Assembly (NCBI GenBank): GCA_050084515.1
Contig: CM114274.1
Location: forward strand, 2,232,001 to 2,296,000
From: Blasia pusilla
Lineage: Eukaryota; Marchantiophyta; Marchantiopsida; Blasiales
DNA length: 64,000 nucleotides
Direction: 5' to 3'
Shown: piece after piece, positions 11,641-23,387 of the stretch
Position numbering within the stretch: position 1 is the first letter of the stretch
Layout: the number at the start of each line of letters is the position of its first letter
Program-made: the position numbers and the translations under genes
Notes under the pieces: generated by a model
The model's input: only the letters and a program-made list of their open reading frames with translations
Told to the model about the DNA's origin: nothing
Databases searched by the model: none

Positions 11641-13617
11641 ATGAGGACCCTAAATGAAGACCAATACTACATGGACCGAGGAAGTGGATAAAGCGTTCAA
11701 TCGAGTCAAAGAGATCCTCTCGTAGGAACCACTTCTGAAACTTCCGGAGTTTGAACAACCGTTTGAGGTGCACACGGATGCTAGTGATTTCGCGATTGCA
11801 GGAATGTTAGTGCAAAAAGGGAGACCTATAGCATACGAAAGCAAGAAGCTTAGCAACACCGAAAGGAGATGGCCTACTCATGAGAAAGAGTTGTTTGCGG
11901 TGGTTCATTGCTTGAGGAAGTGGCGTCACTATTTGGGACTTCACAAGACTCGAGTATTCACGATAACATATCGCTCAAGTATTTTGAGACCCAGGATCGC
12001 GTGACACCAAAACAACTTCGGTGGCATGATACCTTGGCGTTGATGAATGTGGAGCTAATCCACAATCCGGGGAAAGACAATGTTATTCCAGATGCGTTAA
12101 GTCGCAGGGATGAACACATGCCATCGACGATACAAGTGTTGAGAGCAATGTTCCCTAATGAAACAGACCTGGAAAGAAGGATTCGTGAAGGATACATGAA
12201 GGATGCGCAAGCGAGGGAGTACCTTGGGCAGTTAAAGCGGGGTGAGAAGGTGGCCAATCTGAGTTTGAGACACGGCTTGCTAAGGTTTAAGCAGAGCAGG
12301 ATCTATGTAGGCCAAGGCAAGCTACGGACCAAAGTGTTTGTGGAATGTCATGATGGACCTTTGGCGGGACACAAAGGGGAGAAATCCACTCTTGCTATTT
12401 TGTCTAAGAGGTTCTTCTGGCCCAACATGAAGGAAGATGTTGCTCAATATGTGAAAACATGCGTGACCTGCCAGGCGAACCGCGTGTCTTATGCGAAGAA
12501 ATAAGGCTTACTTCATCCTTTGCCAATCCCGGAGGGACCCTTGCAAAGCAATAGCATGGATTTCATCACGAGTCTTCCAGAATCTGAGGGATACAACGCT
12601 ATACTTGTGATAGTTGATCGGTTTAGCAAGTTGGGGAGGTTTGTGCCGACGAGAGAGTCTGCGACGGCCTACACGACTTCCCGACTATTCTGGATGGTTG
12701 GTGGCGGCGCCACGGATTGCCTAGGAGCATTGTGTCCGATCGGGATCCGAAGTTTACTAAAGTGCCTTTTGAAACATCTATTCAAGAGGTTCCGGACCAA
12801 ACTCAGCTTTAGTACGGCCTTCCATCCTCAAACGGATGGGCAAACAGAAAAAGTAAACTCGGTCGTAAACCAATACTTACGGAATTACGTGAGTGCGGAC
12901 CAAAGAGATTGGGCCAAGTGGTTAAGTATGGCTAAGTATTGTTACAACTCGACTAAGCATTATGCAACCGGATAATCTCTGTTTCTTGGCGTATCAAAGA
13001 GAACCGAAGGGCCTCTTGACTTAGCTCTTTCGAAGGGCAATACATCGACACACACTCGTCAAGCAACGGCGGAATGTTTGTTAGTGGAAATGCAGAACGA
13101 CAAGAGCGGCGAGAGAAAGTCTCGCCAAGGCTCAACTAAAGGTGCGTAAAGCATGCTAACAAAAGTCGGCGCCAAGTGAGTTTCAAGTTGGGGAACAAGT
13201 GTGGTTGAGTGTTAAGAATCTCACTCTTTGAAGGAATTGTCCATGAAATTGTCACCAAGTATCTTTGGACCGTATGTGATCAAGGCAAAGCCGTTTGAGG
13301 ATGTATACACGTTGAGCCGCAAACGAGTTCAAGATTCATCCGACTTTCCATGTGTCATTATTGAAGAAGTATCTTCAAGACAATGTGCGTCCGGAGCGAA
13401 GGAGGATGTTGAGACCACAACCGGTCATCGAAATGAGGAACCAGAGTTCGAGGTTGAGACCATTCTGCGTTCAGACGTAGGGGCCTGGCACGAGTACTTG
13501 GTCAAGTGGAAAGGCTATCATGTGAAAGAGGCGACTTGGATTGCGGAGGCGGATCTAGAACATGCGCAAGAAGCATTGCATGACTTCAGATGGATGCAAG
13601 AAAGGCACTTGCATTAG
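11641..13617 (+). pseudogene. Chromovirus RNase H, integrase and chromodomain (broken)
   Basis: Three frames in order. RNase H and integrase zinc domain (about 11660-12504): WTEEVDKAFNRVKE, EVHTDASDFAIAGMLV, YESKKLSNTERRWPTHEKE, then HDGPLAGHKGEKST and CVTCQANR (HHCC finger). Integrase core (12520-12975): SNSMDFITSLPES holds the first Asp, FHPQTDGQTEKVN the Glu region; the second Asp (SDRDPKF) is in a shifted frame. Last, a chromodomain (about 13460-13600): FEVETILRSDV, YLVKWKGYHVKEATWIA, LEHAQEAL. A frameshift near 11990, a TAA at 12503 and further frame changes kill it. The chromodomain marks it as a chromovirus. In the family this domain binds methylated histone H3 tails and directs integration to heterochromatin. 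Confidence 0.88.
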
Positions 13618-14309
13618 TACATGGTGAAGCAATGGACATAACTTGTGACCGGAAAGCTTGGGCCGATAACCCGTTGTAACTAGAAAGGTTTAGTTGTTGC
13701 AATAAAGAAGACATGGATTTGGAGATTCGATGCTTGTATTGTAATTTTGAGTTTGGTTGTGCAAGGAAATGAGTAGTTCTTCATATGCTTAGGATGTAAG
13801 TCAAGGAGACCAAACAATGAGTATTTGAGGTGAGAGCTTGTATTCAGATAAGGCATCTAGATCAGGACCAAATGTTGAAGTACTAGCATTTGGGCTCGCC
13901 CTAACGTCGGCGGGGCAGATGAGTCTGTCTTGGGGTTGGTGGAGATCTCATTCATGTTTCATGACTGAACTTAGTGACGCGCCTAGGTGGAATACATGTG
14001 ACCCAAAAGTAGTACGAGTTGGCTAGGTAGACAGACGGTTGTTTACAAATAGTGAGTGAAGTGTTAGGTTGCAGACTTAGTGAGCTTTCTTTGATAGTTA
14101 GATTAGTTCAGCGGAACTACTCTAGGCTCATCGAAAAGAAGAAGCTAATAAGTCTAAGTGCTGCAAGCGACAACCTAAGACTTAAGCCAAAAGAGGAATT
14201 GCGGGTTAGCTACCAGAACGCGATTCTGTGTTAAGGGGTCGGCTTCCCAGAACTTAACATCAATAAGGTTTGCGTTGATGAGGACATCAACCTTCTAAGG
14301 AGGGGTGAG
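13618..14309 (+). other. Chromovirus 3' untranslated region with polypurine tract
   Basis: No coding pattern after the chromodomain. The region ends in AAGGAGGGGTGAG (14298-14310 area), a polypurine tract directly before the 3' LTR. Confidence 0.6.
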
Positions 14310-15324
14310 TGTCGAGACCCTCATAACCAAACAACACCAAATACGCGCCAAGCGAAACATCATAACTCAAAGGAACTCACGCCGCGAGGTTTGCGCTTTG
14401 GAGAGGCGTTTGGAAGAGTCTCTTGGAAAAGTCTAAGAGACGAAACGCGGAACAGAGTTGTGCGTTTCATGCGTTAGTGGTCACGACCAGGAAACCTAGA
14501 CCAAATGCGAGCCGAGACTTGAGATGAGTTGAGTCTTGGGAGGTTGGTTGCCAAAGAGGTGAGAACCAGTTTGGAACACGACTAGCGCTTGGGAGAATCT
14601 GACTGTGTTTAGGACCATAACGTTGATCTCCGAGATGCATTCGGGACAAGTAAGGGCGCGTTGGAAAGCTGATCTCGAGATGCTTCCAACGCACCAAAGA
14701 TCTCAGCAAACGCATAAGTACAGGCTGAGATATTGGCCGAAAACGATTCAGAGAGCAATCGGGTTGAGGGCCAATTGGAGAGGCCCGGGTGTCTTTCCCT
14801 AAATGTAGGGGGCCCCCGGAGATCCCCAGAAGTACTAGTAAGGGGAGTACCTTCTCTGAGATGTCTCGGGAAACGAAACCCCACTTTGGGCGCCAAACGG
14901 CGTTTCAGAGGCACGGGAGTTTGGCGCGGAAACCCGAAACCCAAACCTGATCCAAGGGAGTGGACTTTGTACGCCACACTTGGATTCCAACCGAGATTCA
15001 CCGTGCGAGTCTTGGTGAGGAACTCATTGGATGTTCATCGGACAGTTGGAACCGCTAGGCTAAACGCGCCGTTTCAGGGTTCTGAACCGACCATAAAGTC
15101 ATCCCAAGTCTTTCGAGACTTGCCCGTGTTGGAAACCGCGAAACTAGGAAGGTTGAGCTTGAAGAGAGTCCGAGGCGAGAACTCGGAAAGTAATCCCGCT
15201 GATTGATCCAAGACCCGACTAACCGGGCGTGTTTGGATGCAGATCAGCGTTGAGAGCGTGACCTACTGAACGCACGCTTCCGCAACAAACAAGATTAACG
15301 TTCAAGGAGAGTAGGCGCACGACA
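14310..15324 (+). repeat. Chromovirus 3' LTR (1,015 bp)
   Basis: Begins TGTCGAGACCCTCATAACC after a polypurine tract and ends GGCGCACGACA, giving TGTC...GACA ends. The same start occurs at 41660, 61508 and 62109, and the same end (GGCGCACGATACA) at 63301 right before a primer-binding site. Open frames inside it are not genes. Confidence 0.85.
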
Positions 15325-16359
15325 TTGAGGTGGCAGCGGCGGACGTTATAGTGACAGATCCTACGCGGGAGGTTGTGTGAGCCCAAGTGGTAGTAGAAGG
15401 GAGATTGCTACAAGGAGCGGCGGGAGGCAACGGTGAAGAAGACCCATCTTTATAATCGAGTTCACAATGGACATCGATTCGTCATAGCCATAGAGATGTA
15501 TGGGGCTATGCCACTATGGGGGAGAGGTTTGACTCATTCCTTAGAGATTGCGCCAATCATCTCCAATTGAGAAATGGGATGTCATTAGCTACTACGATTC
15601 TTTCTTGTAGGCAACGGGTCTCCATAGCCAATGGGCTTTTGCCGCAGGCGTAGGTTGTGGGAGACGCCGGTCGGCACTGGAGGCTCACTTAGTGGTAGTC
15701 ACATCTCTCTAGGTGTTGTTGATATTGTCTCTACTGTCGATGAATTTAGCCGATAAGGAATGTCCCTTTTCTTTAAAGTCTGGTCGGGTTTTCATCCGCT
15801 TTTTATTGAGGATTCTTTTGTTCTCCTCCTCTAGCAACTTAGTTCCATTAACTAATTATAAAGAAAATGAACTCTTCCTTGACGTATATAGATATGGAAG
15901 AGAAAAAGGAAAAATATTGTGTTGGGGCCTGTGAATAGATTAGAGTCCGCATATGTGATTGCTATTGCTGTCTTTTAATCTAAAAGTGGACCACGAGGCA
16001 AAAGCTCATTCAATGTGATCCGTGTTCTACTTTACTTTTCAAATCCGTTTTCTTTCTCTCGTATGGTATGAATTTGATTCATTTTATCCACGTCGTCTTT
16101 TGGGGTCATGCCAGGCTGAAAATTGAATCTGCTACCAAACATTATGCAAAGTTCGAATTTCGGTGGTGTGTGCAGAGTGTGCAGAGTGTGCAAGGTGGAT
16201 TCGCACTCCATGGGGCGCAGACTCGTCTTGTGAGCTCGGGATTGCTGAGGAGCAACAATGGCTCTCGCCGCAGAATCGCCATGACTAGCCAGGCAGACAT
16301 TGCGTCGGGTGTGGGGTGGAGTTTCCTTCGGTGCTCACAACCTGAAAAGTAGCTGTTTG
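15325..16359. other. Intergenic flank; contains a short dispersed repeat
   Basis: No gene seen. 15610-15790 (GGCAACGGGTCT ... GTGGTAGTCA ... AATTTAGCC) recurs at about 61048-61200, also beside a chromovirus LTR. The last few hundred bases are presumably the promoter and 5' UTR of the dihydrouridine synthase gene; I see no clear core promoter motif. Confidence 0.4.
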
Positions 16360-19300
16360 ATGCCCTGTTTGGCGAGGTTGCTGCCAGCAGCTATGGCGGC
16401 CTCCGTGGGTTTTAGTGTATCCAGGGTTTTGGATACATTGGGCAGTGCTCTTCCTCAGAGAAGATGTGTACAGAAACGGCCATGTTCTTTGCGTGCGTCT
16501 CTGCGGCCATCGGTGTACTTGTCCGCAGCAGTTGAGAAAGATTCTGCTACATTCATTTTGCCGCCTCCGACCCTCAAGCATCCTCCGCCTCTACTCAGGT
16601 TTGTTCCTCTGGTTGGCAGAATTCCTCGTCGTAGACGTCGCGAGCCGTAGCATTCGCGAAGCTGGCCACTGTCGCCAGGGTTGCGGCTAACGTTTACGTC
16701 CAGACTCAAGAGATTGAGAGCACCCTTTGTAGATTTTTCCTCGGGATAGTGCCCACACTCCTAGGTTTGAGTTGCAGTTTCAATTCTTGTGCGTGAGATG
16801 AAGCAGGTAGCCCTGAACGGTTTCTTCAGCAGCATCATTGCAACCTTCAATGTGTTGTAAAATTCATCTCACCTCCCCGATCTATGGAGGACGTTTGTAG
16901 GATGAGCAGAGAGCGCAGAATTGTTAAAGGTTTCGGAGAGGGAGTCTAACGCAGATTGCGGATTCATTTCTGAGTATCGACCTTAAAGGAGACTCATTTA
17001 ACTTTGTTACGCGAAAGTTTGGAGGATGGAATTGGGAAGATCCACCCGGGGGCTTGATGTTCCGGGTGGTCTTTCAGAGCTTCTGGATCTGAGAGGCAGA
17101 CGTGCTGATTTTTAGGTGATTGCAGTGCAGTGTTGCTCCGATGATGGACTGGACCGACATGTACTATCGCACCTTGGCGCGCCTAATGACGCGGTGCTCT
17201 TGGCTATACACGGAGATGGTTGTAGCCGAGACAATTGTGCATCAGGCAGAAAATCTGGTACGAATCTCGAGTCAATGCTTGTAATTCACTTTCTCGAACA
17301 CTTGTCGAGTCTCCTGACAGTTTGAAGCGAATTTTGTCCCATGTCTCTTATCTTTTAATTGAGAAAATGATTGACCAGCAGAAGTATCTCCTTGTACAAA
17401 GTCAGAGCTAGCATCAGCTAGACCATCCATGATTTCAGCTTGTACACAATCAGCAAATCAGTCCCTATCTCTATTGCCAAATCAGAGCCCTACCATGATG
17501 TGACTCTTCTTACTATCTAAGAGATACTAAGAAGGACTCTACTCAGCCACACCTTGCACTCACACTAGAGGTCCTCACATGTCACCAGCTCAGAGATCAG
17601 ACATGGCTCACCATTGAGCACAAACAATCTCCATCAGCATACTAGACAAAACAACCTGCCTTCCAGTGAGGCTCTAGCAAGCACAGCAATTAGTCTCAAT
17701 CTCCTCTTCCTATTCTGTGATCACTCTGCAGCAGGACCAAGAGCCTCAGGAGTCCTCACCAAAACTGTGCATGCTGTAGAATTGGCTTCTGCTCTCTAAA
17801 CAGAGACATTATATACATCAGGGTGAGCACTTCTGGCCCTTAGATCTTCTTGAACAGATCCATACCCTAAATAACAGATGGTGGCTAACCCTAACTCGAG
17901 AATTGCCCTAATTCAAGGTTACCCTAAAAAGATAGAGGAACACTAAGTTATCTCTAGCTAACTAAATTAGTATCCAACTAAGTTAGTATCAGACTAACTA
18001 CTTTTAAAGCATGACTAAATTAGATATTAACAAATTTCAACATTAATAGGTGCGGTGTCCTCTGAGTAATAATCTCCTATGGTTTCACTACGGCCCCAAG
18101 GAATTGGACACTAACTTGCATAGTGCTGACAATCAACCTTGTGAGGTTGATTGTCAGCACTATGCAAGTTTGTGCTATGTGTCTCTAATTATTGTATTCA
18201 TGTTGTCCAAGTGCCATGTGTCAAGCATAGAGGCTCTTAACAAATTAAGGAGCCATCGGCTGTCAGTAGTATAGATCATCACTTCTCCCCATATAGCTAA
18301 ATCTAGTATACCTCCTCCTCCCTATGTAGTTAAACACTACTCCTTGCATAAGTTATCATGACCTAGTTCTCCTTACATAGCTAAATCTACTATTTGTCAA
18401 CCATTTCATCAGTGGGCGTCATTTGCTGGGAGCACGTTGTGGTCCTAAGCTTTTTTGACTAGCTTTTAGGAGTTCTGATTACTGGTAAGGTTGTTAACAG
18501 GGCAGGTTCCTTGACTATCCGGAGTTTCAGCATCCGATAGTTTTGCAGATAGGTGGAAGTAATCCAACCAATCTTGCCAAAGCAGCCCAGCTTGCCAGTA
18601 CTTATGGATATGATGAGATAAACCTCAAGTACTTATCTGGACTTTTCTTTCTTCGTGATTGCTTTGTTGTCCTCTTCTAGAAAGTTGATTGCTAACAGAT
18701 GCCAGGTTTCCAATTCTAGAGTCTTTTGGCTGATTTGGGTGTGAAATTTTGCAGTTGTGGTTGTCCCAGTAACAAAGTGGCTGGTCATGGGTGTTTTGGA
18801 GCGAGCCTCATGCTCAGTCCTGTGGTAAGTGTCCTCTTGAAGTCTCTATAGGAAGATCCAACACTTCCAAAGCGTTAGTATATGGAGGAATTCAAGGCTC
18901 CTTTCAAAGTACTGAGTATGATTCCCAGGCAAATCAGGAGCTCTAATCGTGTGTGGCAGTCATAACCTGATAATTTTGGATTTTGGCAAGTAATGGAACA
19001 CAGAGGCAGCCGAAGAATCTCTTTCTTACAAATGAATCTCTAGTGTTTCTTCCTGGCAGGTGGCTCAGAGAGTTTTCCTTCCTCTGAGCTGATGGTTGTA
19101 AAATCACATTTGTTAAGAGGAGTTGGATTCTGAGGAATTTGATGTCTGCATATGGCAGCTGGTTGGGGAAGCAATGTCTGCAATTGCAGAGAATTGCAAG
19201 GTACCAGTAACAGTCAAATGTCGGATTGGAGTTGATGAATGCGACTCATACGAAGAACTTTGTGAGTTTTTTGGTTCTATCTTAAATAATTGAGTATCCC

Positions 19301-21513
19301 TTTCATATTTGAGATATCTATCACTAGTCCTGGTAAATGCTTACAGTACATTGAGTTATTTGCAAGTCACACTTGCAGAGTTATTCTTTAAACATGGTGT
19401 GTCTTCTTCTTTTCAGGCAATTTCATTTCCACTGTTTCATCAATGTCACCCGCCAAACATTTCATCATACATGCCCGGAAGGCTATCTTGAAGGGTTTGA
19501 GTCCTGCAGACAATCGCACTGTTCCACCACTGAGGTAAGATAATCCATAGTTGTTGCATGTCCACTTCCGTCTGGCTATGTTGGAAAAACTGAATCTACT
19601 CAGCTTTGAGTCTCTCAAGGTCTCATTATTTTCTTCCCGTACCTCTTGTAAGGCTTGATAACTCAGTAATAAGAATTTTATTTGGCAATGTGAACAGGTA
19701 TGAGTATGTATATGCGCTGATCCGTGATTTTCCTCATTTGGAATTCACATTAAATGGAGGTGTTAAATCTATGTACGAGGTTAGTATCCAGGATGGTCTT
19801 CGTTTTCCATAGTTGGAGCACAGAACTGCATAAGGTGTCTAAAGTTGGTAACCAGCTAGATTGTCACAGCTTGGATTGCAAAAGGTAGAAAAGCCAATCT
19901 ATGTGGTATGCAATGCAAAAATTAGTGTTAAACACGGTTGCTCCAACTCACCCTAACTCATCAGAGATCTTTGAGTTGACAGTGTTTCGCTCACTCATTC
20001 TTGAGCAGACCAAAAATGCACTGCGAAATGGAGCACATGGAGTCATGATCGGCAGAGCTGCATACAATAGGTTGGTGTCTGTCTAATCATTTACCAGCCA
20101 TGATTGATATCTCTTCATCCAGTGCTAGGTCACAAGTACGACAGAAGGCGAAATGTGTTACTCTACCTTGTGGATCACTCCATCAAAGAAATCTCCACAT
20201 TTTGTTCATATGCTAACCACAATTTTTGGATTCTGGGTTCAGTCCGTGGCACACTCTTGGGAGTGCTGACAGTGTTATCTATGGAGTGTCTAATCCAGGG
20301 TTGACTCGCCGGCAGGTATGAGTGCATGTGTTGAGATGTAGGCCAAACATGTTATAGCTTATCTTGCCATGCATGCTCCAGTGAGTAGGAGTTGCACAGT
20401 TTTCTCCAAATATGAGCAAGTAGTATTCCAGTCATTCTGTCAGCCACATCTATCTAATGTTGGAGATATGCTTGAGACTGATACTGAAGGACGTTCCAAA
20501 TCTGGATGAGTATTTCGATCATACTGTGAGCAATATCTATCTAATGTTAGAGACTTGCCACAAACATATCATATGAGCCCCAGTGTTCTTGACAGAGTTT
20601 TGGTGTTTGGTGTCATGCCTGAGTTCTACTTTCACTCCTGCAGATCCTAGAGAAATATGCGGTATATGCGGATGCTTCAATTGGAAAATATGGTCCCCAC
20701 AGGCCCAACATCAGGACCCTTGTGAAGGTGCTCGTTGAGACCTTTCCAGACTTGTAAATATAATAGTTGCTGTTGTGCTGCTGCATTTCAGAGGTTCAAA
20801 TGAATATTTATAACATACTATTTTTGCTGAATCTGCCACCTTCACTTCATGGGAAGGTGACGACTGTGGCATCCTTTGGGTCGTTGTCCACATAGAAGGC
20901 AAAATTTTCTGGTTTCCTGGGGTACATGAGAATGTGGTGGTTGACGTTTATTTGATGCGTGAGTGACAGCAATGAGTTTGTGGTATGTCATTCCAGCCAC
21001 TGCTCCATCTCTTTCATGCGGAACAGGGTGGATCACGTTGGCGGCGAGCAGTTGATGAAAGTCTAAAGTTCAACAAGGTACCACGATAATTATTTGCAAA
21101 GTTCTCTCAGAGCCACCCATTCGTCAACCGCTTCCATTCTACCGGTTCCTGTCAGTAATTTCTCAATAGGTGAACGCATGCTGAAAGTGTTTCATTTCAC
21201 GTCAGTTGGCTTGCTTCCACGGTTATCTTCATGTTGTAACACTGTTTGTCTGCTTACTCAAGTTAATGCTCGATTCCAATCAAATTTTAAGATCACTGTA
21301 TTGGTTGTTCAGACCGTCCACGCTGTTTTAGAAGAAACTTTGCAAGTTCTCCCAGATTATGTTCTTGACGCACTTCCGCCGCTACCTGGAGTACCCAGCG
21401 ATCTTCTTATGGGTCCAATGCGATGCTTACCGGAGCAACCTAGTCATTTATTTTCCTCTTCACAAGTCTTTTCAGAATTTAGGACTGAGGACCTTCAGGT
21501 TGGGTGCAGATGA
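16360..21513 (+). CDS. DusA-like tRNA-dihydrouridine synthase, 12 exons, organelle leader
   Basis: Predicted to reduce uridine to dihydrouridine in tRNA D-loops, using FMN and NADPH. Exons by splice signals and frame: 16360-16598, 17131-17257, 18501-18628, 18755-18824, 19159-19261, 19417-19534, 19698-19779, 20009-20070, 20243-20315, 20644-20727, 20997-21077, 21313-21513. All introns are GT-AG and the frame holds throughout, giving about 455 residues. Residues 1-60 are rich in Ser, Arg, Ala and Leu, like a plastid or mitochondrial presequence. FMN-barrel motifs in order: VAPMMDWTD (81-89), [77 protein letters not shown], then the C-terminal helical domain with [11 protein letters not shown]. 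The bacterial catalytic Cys position (GAC-LM) is Ser here (FGASLM) with a Cys four residues earlier, as I recall for plant relatives. The start could also be the Met at 16393. Confidence 0.88.
17258..18500 (+). other. Long second intron of the Dus gene
   Basis: 1,243-bp GT-AG intron, much longer than the others in the gene (about 120-530 bp). It contains AT-rich filler and a perfect foldback at 18113-18170. No open frame with a recognisable product. Confidence 0.7.
18113..18170. repeat. Perfect 27-bp inverted repeat with 4-nt loop
   Basis: The left arm 18113-18139 (beginning AACTTGCATAGTGCTGACAA) is exactly complementary to 18144-18170. The loop is TGTG. It sits inside the long Dus intron in the sense strand. 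Confidence 0.95.
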
Positions 21514-22499
21514 GATGAGAGCCCCCAAAGAGTATGTACTTCTGTTCCAATTTTTTCCATTGTGGAAATGAATGGGCGGCGGAATGATAAGAATATAGAT
21601 CATATCTTTACCACATACACATTGAGCGATGATAACCACATACAAATTGATATACGTCATGTGGTTCAGTAGAACTTTCTGTGGGTGTTTGCTCGTAAAA
21701 GTTGTAGAAGCGATGTAAAGCATCTCTTCTTTAATTCTTTGTCTTTAATTCTTTGTGCACATGTGGCGTATGAACACAGTATGGTTGGTGGGAATTTATT
21801 CCATCAAAACCCTGGTTACAATTTGTGTATTTCATCTCTCATTGTGGTGGAGGGTCATGACTTCCACCAGGTACGCAACTGCATTCAGAGTCTGTAATTC
21901 CCTGCGCAATTTGTGGTCGCTAAGTGAACCACCGGGTCCGCAAAGTCATATTTCTGCTGCACTCGATGTGAGTATCGATTCCCACCTCCAAACATTGGGA
22001 GTACTTCGGCTGGTTCTAAGCGAACACTAGAGAAATGCGAACAGCACAGGAGTGAGCGATATGAAGCGTATCCTATTTCGTCCGATGCAACGAAATGGAC
22101 ACGTGACAGTAGCATCTATGATCCCGTAGTGTTCCCAAGGGTTACTAGCTTGCACTTCCGGATATTTTTTGCATGCTACACTTGCAACTTTCTTCGGACC
22201 TACCACTTTATCCCCCTTGAGTTGCACTTAAAATGCACGGATTGGCTAAGAAAATCCAGGTGATCAGCCAAAAATTTCTCCGCTTGCATTCGACTTCAAT
22301 TCTTACTAATATCCTGATGGTTTTGTACTGATCCAATCATCCAAATTGTGGGGAGGCTATCAGTCAACATCCTTTTAAACTCAGCAGGTTCAATTGAAAA
22401 GTAAGCCCCTCCGATCGTTATGACATTAGAACTGGCCCTCTCCAGTTGGCATTATTACGGGCGAAGTCATACGGTAGATTTGATCTCCGGGTGGACGCT
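21514..22499. other. Intergenic region between two convergent genes
   Basis: 3' flanks of the plus-strand Dus gene and the minus-strand chalcone-isomerase-fold gene. No additional coding pattern found on either strand. Confidence 0.5.
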
Positions 22500-23387
22500 T
22501 CAAATTAGAGAGAAAAGGTTCCTTGCCACCGCAGCCTTTGCAGAAGGAGAGACAGAATCCTTCCCTAAGAACACATCAAACAAGCAGGAAAGGAGAGCTC
22601 GGGAATCGATTGAAGCATCATGGACTGACAGAGCTGCTCCCTCTGTTACAACAGCCACCTGCAGTTTAGAAGGCTGGAGCCAGGTGAGATAGATTTGTGT
22701 CCCTTGTCTCAGTTCTCTGCCTTTGAAGACATTGCCAAAGGATTGCAGAGCTTGATCTCCCTCAGATCCATGTCCCGCAGCCTTCAATCTCGGAGCGACG
22801 GCCCCGTCCAAAGCTTCCCAGAACTGAGCGCCGTCCACGTCTCTTGCCAACACAATTCTCAACAACTTGTCGACCGGAGACTCGATCAACGCCTGGAAGA
22901 ACGAATCGTCTCTCTCAAATTCGCTTGCTGCCACCTCTTTCCACGCTCCAAGAGATGACGCAAGAGAGGATGCTGCGTACAAGCCCACGGCATAGACCTT
23001 CACTTTGAGGAATGCGATCTTCTTCTCTCGCACTCCTGCACCTACGAGAACAAATTCCTCGCTTGCACCGGGGACGATCGCAATCTTGGAGAAGCTAATG
23101 CCAGTCACCGGCTCTACAACAGCTTCCTCCGTTCCCACTGCAGCCCTTGCAGGAAACATCGCAGAGCTCCTCGAGAGGAAAGGCTGAGCATGAACTACTC
23201 GCAGGTGATTGTCACCGATCCACCAACCCCCGAGCGACTGGCATCCCGAGTTGTACTTCATCCTCTTCGGCAGTTCCGCCACTGGAGTCGAACGAGTATC
23301 ATGTGCATCCACCCTCTGCAGATTCACTGACCTCCATGCCATCATGGTACCGCACAAGGCAGCCATGCCTCTCACTGCCTTCTGCAC
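22500..23387 (-). CDS. Chalcone-isomerase-fold protein, fatty-acid-binding (FAP) type
   Basis: Single uninterrupted frame of 295 residues. The domain starts near residue 95 (GISFSKIAIVPGASEEFVLV) and continues with GAGVREKKIAFLKVKVYAVG, SPVDKLLRIVLARDVDGAQF, a mid-region helix and GTQIYLTWLQPSKLQV, ending at FSLI. This is the chalcone isomerase fold. The Arg that holds the substrate in true isomerases is kept (R120), but the catalytic Thr position is Tyr (Y132, in VYAVGLY). That fits plastid fatty-acid-binding proteins rather than enzymes of flavonoid synthesis. Residues 1-90 are unlike the fold and could be a transit peptide, or partly upstream UTR; Met77 is an alternative start. Which FAP subclass it belongs to cannot be told without a tree. 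It is convergent with the Dus gene. Confidence 0.82.
   Translation of the reverse strand: MQKAVRGMAALCGTMMAWRSVNLQRVDAHDTRSTPVAELPKRMKYNSGCQSLGGWWIGDNHLRVVHAQPFLSRSSAMFPARAAVGTEEAVVEPVTGISFSKIAIVPGASEEFVLVGAGVREKKIAFLKVKVYAVGLYAASSLASSLGAWKEVAASEFERDDSFFQALIESPVDKLLRIVLARDVDGAQFWEALDGAVAPRLKAAGHGSEGDQALQSFGNVFKGRELRQGTQIYLTWLQPSKLQVAVVTEGAALSVHDASIDSRALLSCLFDVFLGKDSVSPSAKAAVARNLFSLI

Noticed and set aside
14609-15206. Two overlapping open frames of 130-157 residues on opposite strands
   Set aside because: Both lie entirely within the chromovirus LTR and are not conserved in the other LTR copies at 61508 and 62109.
22500-23387. True chalcone isomerase of flavonoid synthesis
   Set aside because: The catalytic Thr position is Tyr and the sequence pattern follows the fatty-acid-binding branch of the fold.
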